DNA of 5,739 nucleotides from Syntrophomonadaceae bacterium. Lineage in GTDB: Bacteria > Bacillota > Dethiobacteria > DTU022. Positions 1-5,342 of the stretch are shown in pieces (within the stretch, counting starts at the first letter, position 1; the number at the start of each line of letters is the position of its first letter). The DNA is taken from positions 1-5,739 of the forward strand of contig SKPU01000085.1 in NCBI GenBank assembly GCA_007119335.1, given 5' to 3'. The notes beneath the pieces were generated by a model. That model was given only the letters and a program-made list of their open reading frames with translations. It did not search any database and had not been told where the DNA came from. The position numbers were made by a program, and so were the translations under genes.

Positions 1-21
1 AGCTTTTGTGGACAGCTGCAT
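1..21 (-). CDS. Rrf2-family transcriptional regulator, N-terminal start only (runs off left edge)
   Basis: Seen: reading leftwards, an ATG at 19-21 opens the seven codons MQLSTKA before the window ends. It sits 8 bases after a perfect AAAGGAGG ribosome binding site (30-37). Known: Rrf2-family winged-helix regulators (IscR, CymR, NsrR and relatives) very often begin M-[KQR]-L-S-T-[KR]-[GA]. CymR is the master repressor of cysteine metabolism in Bacillus and Staphylococcus and works in complex with CysK. Inference: the position directly downstream of cysK on the same strand supports a sulfur or cysteine role over a nitrosative-stress role. Only seven residues are visible, so the family call rests on motif plus context. 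Cysteine ligands for an Fe-S cluster, which would separate an IscR type from a CymR type, lie outside the window. Confidence 0.6.
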
Positions 22-29
22 TTGTTTTG

Positions 30-37
30 CCTCCTTT
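30..37 (-). promoter_or_regulatory. Ribosome binding site of the Rrf2-type gene
   Basis: The minus strand reads AAAGGAGG followed by an 8-base spacer and ATG. This is the evidence that the tiny ORF at the left edge is a real gene start. The gap to the cysK stop codon is 78 bases, so the gene could be co-transcribed with cysK or have its own promoter. Confidence 0.75.
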
Positions 38-65
38 AAGGGTCAAATGATTAATACTAGTCCAT

Positions 66-88
66 ATTCAGGCCTTGCTGAATTTTTT
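66..88. promoter_or_regulatory. Stem-loop between cysK and the Rrf2-type gene (operator or weak terminator)
   Basis: ATTCAG (66-71), a 6-base loop and CTGAAT (78-83) form a perfect 6-bp hairpin followed by a run of six T on the plus strand (83-88). A T-run on that side would terminate plus-strand transcription, but both flanking genes are on the minus strand, where no T-run follows. An operator for the downstream regulator, or a processing/attenuation hairpin, is therefore as plausible as a terminator. The stem is short and AT-rich. Confidence 0.3.
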
Positions 89-99
89 CCAAAAGATAT

Positions 100-1035
100 T
101 TATGATTGATTATTCCCGCTAAATAAATCCGTTGATATATAACGTTCAGCCAGATCAGGAAAAACAGTCAGAATCATCTTGCCTTTATTCTCCTGCTGTT
201 TTGCGATCTGCAGCGCTGCAGAACATGCTGCGCCGGATGAGATCCCCACCAGTAAGCCTTCTTCTCTAATCAGGCTACTCGCTGTTGCCATAGCATCCTG
301 ATCAGAAACCTTTATTATGCCATCTATTAGGCTTAGCTGCAGAACCTCGGGGATAAAACCAGCCCCAATGCCCTGAATTTTGTGCGGACCCGAACTGCCC
401 TCGGATAATACAGGCGAGTTTTCCGGTTCAACCGCAAATACCTTTAACCCGGGCTTTCTATGCTTCAAAGCTTCCGAAACACCAGTAATAGTTCCTCCTG
501 TTCCCACTCCGCAGACCAGGATATCAATTGCCCCGTCAGTATCTTCCCAAATCTCTTCCGCGGTAGTCCTGCTGTGAATAGCCGGATTAGCTGCATTCGC
601 AAACTGCTGGGGGATAAAATATTTCTTGTCCTGACGGGCTAACTCTTCAGCTTTTTGAACCGCCCCGTTCATTCCTTCACTTCCGGGGGTAAGGACAAGC
701 TCCGCTCCAAGGGCTTTAAGCATGCTTCGACGCTCTGTACTCATTGTATCGGGCATAATTAGCGCACATTGATACCCTTTTGCAATACAGACTATAGCCA
801 ATCCAATTCCTGTATTGCCACTGGTCGGCTCCACTATTACTGAATCAGGACCAAGCAAACCTTCTTTTTCGGCAGCTTCAATCATACTTAAGGCAATCCT
901 GTCCTTCACACTGCCACCCGGGTTATATCCCTCCAGCTTAGCCACTACGCTGGACAAACTCCCTTCTGTAAGCTTGTTCAAATAAATTAAAGGAGTTTTG
1001 CCGATCAATGCAGTGACATTTTTTGCGATATTCAT
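100..1035 (-). CDS. cysK: Cysteine synthase (O-acetylserine sulfhydrylase), PLP-dependent
   Basis: Makes L-cysteine and acetate from O-acetyl-L-serine and sulfide in the cytoplasm, the last step of cysteine biosynthesis. The 311-residue product has the usual length and all family landmarks: GKTPL near residues 12-16, PGGSVKDR (39-46) with the Schiff-base lysine at K44, the substrate loop TSGNTG (71-76), [10 protein letters not shown] (218-227), the PLP-phosphate loop GTGGT (178-182) and the cofactor-ring motif GISSGA (264-269). The start is fixed by GGAGG at 1043-1047, 7 bases ahead of the ATG. A near-consensus promoter lies about 60 bases upstream, leaving no room for a T-box or other large riboswitch in the leader. 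An Rrf2-type gene follows on the same strand. Cystathionine beta-synthase is excluded by length and by the absence of extra domains. Intact, with no unusual features. Confidence 0.96.
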   Translation of the reverse strand: MNIAKNVTALIGKTPLIYLNKLTEGSLSSVVAKLEGYNPGGSVKDRIALSMIEAAEKEGLLGPDSVIVEPTSGNTGIGLAIVCIAKGYQCALIMPDTMSTERRSMLKALGAELVLTPGSEGMNGAVQKAEELARQDKKYFIPQQFANAANPAIHSRTTAEEIWEDTDGAIDILVCGVGTGGTITGVSEALKHRKPGLKVFAVEPENSPVLSEGSSGPHKIQGIGAGFIPEVLQLSLIDGIIKVSDQDAMATASSLIREEGLLVGISSGAACSAALQIAKQQENKGKMILTVFPDLAERYISTDLFSGNNQS

Positions 1036-1083
1036 CTAGATGCCTCCATTATAAAAACCAGTAAAAAACAAATTTTCCTATTA

Positions 1084-1099
1084 ATATAGTAGACTATAT
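1084..1099. promoter_or_regulatory. Inverted repeat over the cysK transcription start, candidate operator
   Basis: ATATAGT (1084-1090), 2 bases, ACTATAT (1093-1099) is a perfect 7-bp inverted repeat. It lies immediately downstream of the predicted cysK -10 box, so it would cover the transcription start, a classic position for a repressor. The natural candidate is the Rrf2/CymR-like protein encoded next door. That assignment is inference: I did not match the site to a published consensus. Confidence 0.4.
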
Positions 1100-1102
1100 A
1101 TT

Positions 1103-1131
1103 ATTTTAAACAATCCTTCCCTACTTGTCAA
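1103..1131 (-). promoter_or_regulatory. Sigma-A promoter of cysK
   Basis: The minus strand carries a consensus -35 TTGACA (1126-1131), a 17-base spacer and -10 TAAAAT (1103-1108, five of six matches to TATAAT). Transcription should start near 1096, giving a leader of about 60 nt. This is the strongest promoter visible in the window. Such a promoter would normally need a repressor to be controllable, which fits the overlapping inverted repeat. Confidence 0.8.
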
Positions 1132-1212
1132 TAAAACAATGGATAAAGTGAAAGGTATACGTTGCCAATTTATTTAAAAAGATTGCTGACATCGGAGTGT
1201 ACGGCTCTAAAA

Positions 1213-1282
1213 TGAATACTATACCCGCCTGTTAACGAAATTACCGGCAGGAATACTCATCCCATACAAAGAATAGTATTCA
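1213..1282 (+). repeat. Inverted and direct repeats in the leader of the DUF4190 gene
   Basis: TGAATACTAT (1213-1222) is the exact reverse complement of ATAGTATTCA (1273-1282), a 10-bp inverted repeat across a 50-base centre. A second copy of GAATACT at 1251-1257 can also pair with AGTATTC (1275-1281), giving a 7-bp stem with a 17-base loop. The two pairings use the same right arm and exclude each other. This could be an RNA switch-like leader or three sites for a DNA-binding protein. No T-run follows, so it is not a simple terminator. The rest of the cysK-DUF4190 gap shows only weak promoter-like boxes. Confidence 0.4.
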
Positions 1283-1294
1283 ATGCAAGTATCG

Positions 1295-1315
1295 TGCAAG
1301 TACATTTTTCTTGCA
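1295..1315 (+). promoter_or_regulatory. Hairpin abutting the ribosome binding site of the DUF4190 gene
   Basis: TGCAAG (1295-1300), a 9-base loop and CTTGCA (1310-1315) form a 6-bp stem whose last base is the first base of the AAAGGAGG ribosome binding site (1315-1322). A second TGCAAGTA at 1284-1291, repeated at 1295-1302, offers an alternative left arm. Placement so close to the ribosome binding site could modulate translation. The stem is short, so chance cannot be excluded. Confidence 0.3.
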
Positions 1316-1332
1316 AAGGAGGATGCTTCAAT

Positions 1333-1686
1333 ATGAAGAATGAAGACAACAGGGAAGAAGGCAGTGATCGTCAAAACAAGCAAACCGGAGAATCTATCGG
1401 AAAACCAAAAACCCAGTCCATAGTGGTCAGCAATAAAAATAACTCACTCGGATTAATGTCTTTAATAGCCGGGATACTCTCCTTGCTAACCATTTCCTGC
1501 TGCGGACCATTAGCCTTTATAGCAGGCATCGCTGCAATCATTCTCGGTATCATCGCCAGGGGGGAGGATCAGGAATATGCCACTATCGGAATAATCTTAG
1601 GCTCTTTGGGCATTGCTATTCCATTGATTTTGTTAGTTTTCGTCGCTGGATTCAGCTTATTCATTCCTCTGTTCAATCTCTTTTGA
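1333..1686 (+). CDS. Small membrane protein with DUF4190-type domain
   Basis: Function unknown. The start is set at ATG 1333 because AAAGGAGG (1315-1322) lies 10 bases upstream; the in-frame GTG at 1294 would put that ribosome binding site inside the gene. The product is 117 residues. It has a charged, polar cytoplasmic N-terminus (about 1-37, rich in K, N, E, Q), then a glycine-rich hydrophobic hairpin (about 39-75) opening with SLGLMSLIAGILS and including a CCGP turn at 56-59. A short acidic loop (GEDQEY, 77-82) follows, then a last membrane helix (about 85-110). The repeated G-x-x-x-G spacing, the 'LGIIA' end of the first hairpin and 'IGIILGSLGIA' are typical of DUF4190 proteins, which are common in Bacillota and Actinomycetota and often carry a disordered N-terminus. 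It is transcribed divergently from cysK, with no obvious functional link. Confidence 0.75.
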   Translation: MKNEDNREEGSDRQNKQTGESIGKPKTQSIVVSNKNNSLGLMSLIAGILSLLTISCCGPLAFIAGIAAIILGIIARGEDQEYATIGIILGSLGIAIPLILLVFVAGFSLFIPLFNLF

Positions 1687-1840
1687 GCGCCAGGTTAAGC
1701 CATACGAAGAAACAGTTATGGTGTCAGGACTTTAATCAATCAGCTCTTCCGGAAGACGACTCAAAAAAGCATGAAGCATCATACAAAACTTGCCATTCTT
1801 CAATACTAACAGAATGTCTGGAACATGTATATTACTAATC

Positions 1841-1847
1841 AAGGAGG
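1841..1847 (+). promoter_or_regulatory. Ribosome binding site of the MaoC-type hydratase
   Basis: AAGGAGG with a 9-base spacer before ATG 1857 fixes the start. I saw no convincing -35/-10 pair in the 170 bases between this gene and the DUF4190 stop. That gap also contains a 12-bp perfect palindrome, TCTTCCGGAAGA (1745-1756), without a T-run. Confidence 0.8.
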
Positions 1848-1856
1848 CATTATATT

Positions 1857-2273
1857 ATGATCGCCGATATTTCTTTTTCACAACTGCAAATTGGTGATAG
1901 TGCGGAAATGAGCAAAACTATTTCTGAAACAGACATCTATAACTTTGCCGGAATTAGCGGTGACTTTAACCCTCTCCATCTAGACCATGAGTTTGCCGCT
2001 AACTCACCGTTTAAAAAGAGAATAGCCCATGGAATGCTCACCGCGAGTTTTATTTCCACCGTTATCGGAACCTCTTTACCGGGTAAAAACACCATTTACC
2101 TTGAACAAAACTTGAAATTTAAAAGCCCTGTTTTCATCGGTGACACCATCAAAGCAAGAGTGGAAATTATTGAACTTGTTTCTGAAAAAAATATCGCCAG
2201 GCTAAAAACCCAGGTCTTTAATCAAGAAGGGACTGTTGTAGTCGATGGCGAGGCAAAAGTAATGAAAAAGTAG
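1857..2273 (+). CDS. MaoC-family (R)-specific enoyl-CoA hydratase
   Basis: Likely hydrates trans-2-enoyl-CoA to (R)-3-hydroxyacyl-CoA in the cytoplasm. The 138-residue product is a single hot-dog domain, the usual length of PhaJ/MaoC stand-alone enzymes. The hydratase-2 signature is intact: FAGISGDFNPLHLD (30-43), with catalytic D36 and H41, followed by RIAHGML (55-61), the conserved central-helix stretch. 'YLEQNLKFKSPVFIGDTI' in the second half is also typical. Family members serve polyhydroxyalkanoate supply, fatty-acid metabolism or other acyl-CoA chemistry. No polymerase, acyltransferase or beta-oxidation gene is in the window, so the substrate cannot be fixed. A fused phosphate acetyl/butyryltransferase is excluded by length. 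It ends 2 bases from the restored stop of the convergent WYL gene, and I see no bidirectional terminator between them. Confidence 0.88.
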   Translation: MIADISFSQLQIGDSAEMSKTISETDIYNFAGISGDFNPLHLDHEFAANSPFKKRIAHGMLTASFISTVIGTSLPGKNTIYLEQNLKFKSPVFIGDTIKARVEIIELVSEKNIARLKTQVFNQEGTVVVDGEAKVMKK

Positions 2274-2275
2274 AT

Positions 2276-3176
2276 TTAGTAGACCCTGGATGATTGCCCC
2301 GTAGTTTCAGTATAACCCTTTAATGTTTTTCCCAAGTAGGAAACCACCTGGTGGCGCAGCCATTCCGGCTCAAGGACTTTAACATCGGATCCCAGCTGGT
2401 GATCCAGGACACCATTTCGGTGGCACCGGTCAAACGAAAAGAAGCCTCAACTGCGCCATCCCCCAATTCATTTAGCTGCCGTGAATCGTGAAAATTGATC
2501 GCCCGGAACCGTTCAGCAGTATCGCAACAAACCCACAACCGCACAGTCTCAAGCTGAGCTCCGCCATCAGAAGTCCAGGTCGCCCAGGCCTGGCTGTAAG
2601 CTCTCTTCAGTGAATAGCTCGGGGGCATTTTATATGTGGAACCTTTAATGATCTCAAGTTTGCGAATATGAACCACATGAAAAATACGGTTGGCCTGACT
2701 GTTCAGGCAGTATCCGGTCAGGTAATAGTTGTTAAAGCGGTTAAGCAAGCCGTACGGTTCAATAATCCGTTCTGTCTCCACTCTGTCATAGGTGCGCAGG
2801 TATTTTATTCTGAGCCTTTTCTTTTGGCGGAGGGCAGTAAATATCTCGCTGACCATATGAGAGAATAATACAGTGTCAGCAGGGGTTGGTTCAGCTACAT
2901 GGACATGGTTTTCTATTTCATTAATCAAAAGATTATAGACGCTGACCCCGGCCAAAGTTTCTGCTAGCAATTTACGCATAATCTTATAATAAGCATCCTT
3001 GAGAATTCCTCGATACTGTAGATAGTCTTACGCGAGGGAATAACCCCTTTCACTGATTCGTAAGCCTCTTCTAATTCCTCGATAGTAGCTCCACCAGTGG
3101 GGGTTTTCTCCAAAATCTTGACCAGGATATTGGTTATTGCTTCCGGATGATTGCAGCGGGAAGATTTCTCAATCAT
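2276..3176 (-). pseudogene. WYL-domain transcriptional regulator with two frameshifts
   Basis: WYL regulators pair an N-terminal helix-turn-helix with a ligand-sensing WYL domain. The gene starts at ATG 3174-3176 behind GGAGG (3184-3188). Its first part carries the DNA-binding domain (ATIEELEEAYESV, then PSRKTIY) and stops at 2964-2966 in that frame. The rest is in another frame, open down to 2320: it holds the WYL core (KKRLRIKYLRTY, then EPYGLLNRFNNYYLTGYC, with the signature as Y-Y-L) and the WCX-like tail as far as ATEMVSWITSW. There the frame slips again. Shifting by one base at the CCC at 2391-2393 gives SDVKVLEPEWLRHQVVSYLG, the classic WYL C-terminus, ending at TAA 2276-2278. Adding one base at each break gives about 300 residues, normal for the family. 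The first break lies within about 2998-3030; there the recognition helix also seems one residue short (TIY-S-IEEF against the usual TIYRDIEAL). No alternative start near 2979 has a good ribosome binding site. True decay or sequencing errors are both possible. Confidence 0.8.
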
Positions 3177-3221
3177 TGTATCCCCTCCGGTTATCGATAT
3201 TATTTATGGGGAGAACATTTA

Positions 3222-3250
3222 TTCTTCAACCATTTAAACTCTTCTTCAAC
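3222..3250. repeat. 9-bp direct repeats upstream of the WYL gene, candidate operator
   Basis: TTCTTCAAC occurs at 3222-3230 and again at 3242-3250, a 20-base period (about two helical turns, same DNA face). A TTTAAA palindrome sits between the copies. The pair lies 46-74 bases upstream of the WYL start codon in the divergent interval before the membrane-protein gene. This position suits autoregulation by the WYL protein or control of the divergent gene; that is inference. Confidence 0.35.
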
Positions 3251-3303
3251 AGGTTACTATTTCCTGCAGTTACATATGTTATTATATGCACTGCAACAAT
3301 TTA

Positions 3304-3312
3304 TGTTATGAT
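3304..3312 (+). promoter_or_regulatory. Possible extended -10 promoter for the membrane protein/deacetylase pair
   Basis: TGTTATGAT contains TG, one base, then TATGAT (five of six matches to TATAAT), the extended -10 arrangement. No good -35 lies 16-18 bases upstream, which extended -10 promoters can tolerate. The start would be near 3319, leaving a leader of about 75 nt before the GTG at 3395. The interval 3177-3394 otherwise holds no convincing gene. Confidence 0.3.
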
Positions 3313-3394
3313 GGTCTGGCTAGACAAGCGATTAACTGGGTAATTGCTATATGAACAATTATTCACGTCCAGATAAAAAAGAGCGGGTGAACAG

Positions 3395-4372
3395 GTGCAG
3401 GGTTTTAAAATAGCAATTTTAACACTGATCTCGATTTTTGTTGTATTAACCGGCTGGGTATACCTGGCGGGACTTAGCGCTGAAAGAACTGTATTCAGCA
3501 GTTCCTATTATCATGATCTGAGCAGTGAAACAGAGCTTTCTTCTGCGCTGCATGAAGAACTGCAGAAAACACTGCCAGATATAATCATACAACATATGAC
3601 CCAAGAGCTGGAAAGCGAAATAGAAGGTAATTTAACAGTTCAGCAGCAAATAATAATGCGTGCCGCGATTCGCTTTGTGACAGACGCCCTTGCAGAAGTT
3701 TTTGATGAAGAATGGTTTGAAGAACATTACCTGCTGATTGTTGATGACATCCTGGCCTTCGTAAAGGGTGAGCAGGACGAACTTTCAGCAACTATTGACC
3801 TGCAGGATAGCAAAGAGGAGGTTAGAGATAAAATTATTACCGCCCTGAAGAGCCTCCCGGACGAATTAAGGAACCAACTTAACATTCCTGAAAATCAGAT
3901 TGAAAACATTGTAGATGACGCCCTGGACGAAATAGATTTTAAAGAGCAAATCCGGTTAACAGACCTGCTTGATCAATATGACGAAGGCTTATCTGCTGAT
4001 CTAGAGAATACAGTCTCTATTATGCAGACCGGCCGGGTCATTTATCAATTTATACCCTACATCATATTTGCCCTTCTCTTTATGAGTTGTTTCCTGCTGG
4101 CCGGTTTCTCCGGAAGTTTAAAGTGGTTCGGAGCAGCAATCCTGATTTTTAGTTCCACTTTCCTGCTTGGAGTCCGACTTTTTCATGTCCTACTAGATCC
4201 GGTTATTTTTTTCAATAATGCAAGCGGCCTGTCCTTTTCCCCTGAAACAGCAAACGCTGTTGCCGATTACACAGTAAACAGCATTTCAATTATTCCCATA
4301 ATAAGCGCTGCAGTAGGGTTTTTACTCTTGATTACCGGCGTTATTATCGGAAAAGTAAACCAGAAAACTTAG
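3395..4372 (+). CDS. Uncharacterised membrane protein with large acidic extracytoplasmic domain
   Basis: I do not recognise a named family. The 325-residue product has an N-terminal membrane helix (about 6-26), then about 185 residues of acidic, mostly helical sequence (27-213). Three more membrane helices follow (about 216-237, 244-264, 298-319), with a short tail KVNQKT. Lysines in the short TM2-TM3 loop and tail predict these inside, putting the acidic domain outside. The pattern 'DEEWFEEHYLLIVDDILAF', then a stretch ending in TIDLQDSKEEV, resembles a recurrent type of uncharacterised bacterial membrane protein (general impression, not a database match). The start is GTG with GGGTGA 4 bases upstream, a partial Shine-Dalgarno. 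An ATG at 3351 is in another frame and gives only 20 residues. The deacetylase gene follows after 32 bases on the same strand, suggesting joint transcription. Confidence 0.7.
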   Translation: MQGFKIAILTLISIFVVLTGWVYLAGLSAERTVFSSSYYHDLSSETELSSALHEELQKTLPDIIIQHMTQELESEIEGNLTVQQQIIMRAAIRFVTDALAEVFDEEWFEEHYLLIVDDILAFVKGEQDELSATIDLQDSKEEVRDKIITALKSLPDELRNQLNIPENQIENIVDDALDEIDFKEQIRLTDLLDQYDEGLSADLENTVSIMQTGRVIYQFIPYIIFALLFMSCFLLAGFSGSLKWFGAAILIFSSTFLLGVRLFHVLLDPVIFFNNASGLSFSPETANAVADYTVNSISIIPIISAAVGFLLLITGVIIGKVNQKT

Positions 4373-4404
4373 CTTGCATTAACCTGTTCAAGGGAGCTGA
4401 TTTG

Positions 4405-5166
4405 ATGAAGCCTACTATATGTAACTTATTGCCAATTCCGGACTTGTTCAAATCGAAAAGCATCCTTTGCATTCAACCTCATCCCGATGACCTGGAAATC
4501 GGAACAGGCGCTACTGTCGCCCGTTTAGCTCACTCCGGCATTCCAGTAACCTGCCTGACTGTTACAGATGGTTCTGCGGGCACTTATGATCCTACCGTAA
4601 ATCGAAACCAGTTAGCCCGGACCAGGCGCCTCGAGACCGAGAAATCCATGCACAGTTTAGGAATAGATGAGCTGATCTGGCTTGATTATACTGATGGAGG
4701 AAACCTGCCCTTCGAAGCTGTCCGGAGTGATATAACCCGGACTATCCGTAGATTAAAACCGTCCACAATAATGGTCTGCGATCCCTGGCTCCCCTATGAA
4801 GCTCACTCCGATCACCTCCGCACCGGGATGGCTGCTGCTGAAGCTGGCTTTATGTCCGGCCTGCCTTTTTTCTGTCCTGAAGATTTAGAAGCAGGATTTG
4901 AACCTCATAAGAATGAAATAATCGCCTTTTATTACACTGCCTATCCAAACACCTATATTGATGTGACTGAAACCTGGGAACTCAAGATGGCGGCAATTGA
5001 TTGTCACACAAGTCAGTTCCCTCCGGGGAAAAAAGAGTTACTAAAAAATTACCTGGCCACTAAAGCAAGTATTCAAGCTGAGAAACAAGGCTGTGACCTG
5101 GTAGAGGCTTTGAAAGTCCTCTCGCCCGGACACCTGCACATTTTTGAAGAAGCCTGGCAGTGTTAA
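4405..5166 (+). CDS. PIG-L/LmbE-family zinc-dependent deacetylase
   Basis: Predicted metal-dependent N-deacetylase of N-acetylglucosamine-type substrates, a family that includes MshB (mycothiol), BshB (bacillithiol) and LmbE-like proteins. The start is ATG 4405 because AGGGAG (4391-4396) lies 8 bases upstream; the TTG three bases earlier is less likely. The 253-residue product carries the diagnostic metal/catalytic motif HPDD (26-29, zinc ligands H26 and D29 by analogy with MshB) and the later AHSDHLRTG (133-141) with ligand H137. Between them are the Rossmann-like strands (TCLTVTDGS, 49-57) and the conserved R-x-x-E segment (RRLETEKSMHSLGI, 74-87). The C-terminal part contains KMAAIDCHTSQF, common in this family. 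No signal peptide, so it is cytoplasmic. No other bacillithiol gene (bshA, bshC) is in the window, so I do not assign the pathway. It follows the membrane-protein gene, probably in one transcript. Confidence 0.9.
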   Translation: MKPTICNLLPIPDLFKSKSILCIQPHPDDLEIGTGATVARLAHSGIPVTCLTVTDGSAGTYDPTVNRNQLARTRRLETEKSMHSLGIDELIWLDYTDGGNLPFEAVRSDITRTIRRLKPSTIMVCDPWLPYEAHSDHLRTGMAAAEAGFMSGLPFFCPEDLEAGFEPHKNEIIAFYYTAYPNTYIDVTETWELKMAAIDCHTSQFPPGKKELLKNYLATKASIQAEKQGCDLVEALKVLSPGHLHIFEEAWQC

Positions 5167-5172
5167 TAAAAG

Positions 5173-5184
5173 CCATTCGAATGG
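5173..5184. repeat. 12-bp palindrome just after the deacetylase stop
   Basis: CCATTCGAATGG is a perfect palindrome beginning 6 bases after the end of the deacetylase gene. As RNA it would form a tight hairpin with almost no loop, and no T-run follows. It may help to end the transcript or be a protein site; evidence is weak. Confidence 0.25.
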
Positions 5185-5294
5185 AATTAAGTCATCCTTC
5201 ACTGATCTTCTTACCGTCCAGACTGCTCTTAATAAACACCCAATCCGCTTGACTTGACAAGCCCTGGATAAAACTTAATAGTTCAGTAATCAAG

Positions 5295-5321
5295 AAATAT
5301 CGGGTACTATCCCCAATATTT
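5295..5321. terminator. Stem-loop downstream of the aminotransferase, possible transcript end
   Basis: AAATAT (5295-5300) pairs with ATATTT (5316-5321), and GGG (5302-5304) with CCC (5311-5313), around the loop TACTAT with a small internal bulge. It lies about 20 bases beyond the aminotransferase stop, in the convergent gap with the deacetylase gene. Neither strand has a clear T-run after the stem, so it is not a canonical intrinsic terminator. Confidence 0.3.
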
Positions 5322-5342
5322 GGCTCCGAACATATTGCCTGG

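Noticed and set aside
380..642. Plus-strand open frames inside cysK
   Set aside because: Antisense shadows of a strongly supported gene, with no recognisable domain.
1294..1332. Upstream GTG start adding 13 residues to the DUF4190 protein
   Set aside because: The strong AAAGGAGG at 1315-1322 would lie inside the gene, and it is ideally placed for ATG 1333.
1732..1854. 40-codon minus-strand open frame in the DUF4190-hydratase gap, with a protein-like end (LSRLPEELID)
   Set aside because: No ribosome binding site or convincing start, the length is expected by chance, and it overlaps the hydratase ribosome binding site.
2320..2979. Minus-strand 219-codon frame as a complete stand-alone WYL protein
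   Set aside because: Its ATG lacks a good ribosome binding site, its last 20 or so residues are unlike the family, and the canonical C-terminus and DNA-binding domain lie in neighbouring frames on either side.
3137..3343. 68-codon plus-strand frame upstream of the membrane protein, with a hydrophobic C-terminal half
   Set aside because: It overlaps the WYL start antisense and no ribosome binding site precedes its ATGs, including the one near 3207. Its hydrophobic stretch is AT-rich intergenic sequence.
3351..3413. 20-codon frame starting ATG at 3351 and overlapping the membrane-protein start, possible leader peptide
   Set aside because: No Shine-Dalgarno before the ATG, and no regulatory codon run or attenuator hairpin to support a leader peptide.
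5254..5282. TTGACA near 5254-5259 as a plus-strand promoter
   Set aside because: The box 17 bases downstream (AATAGT) is poor and no plus-strand gene follows before the window ends.
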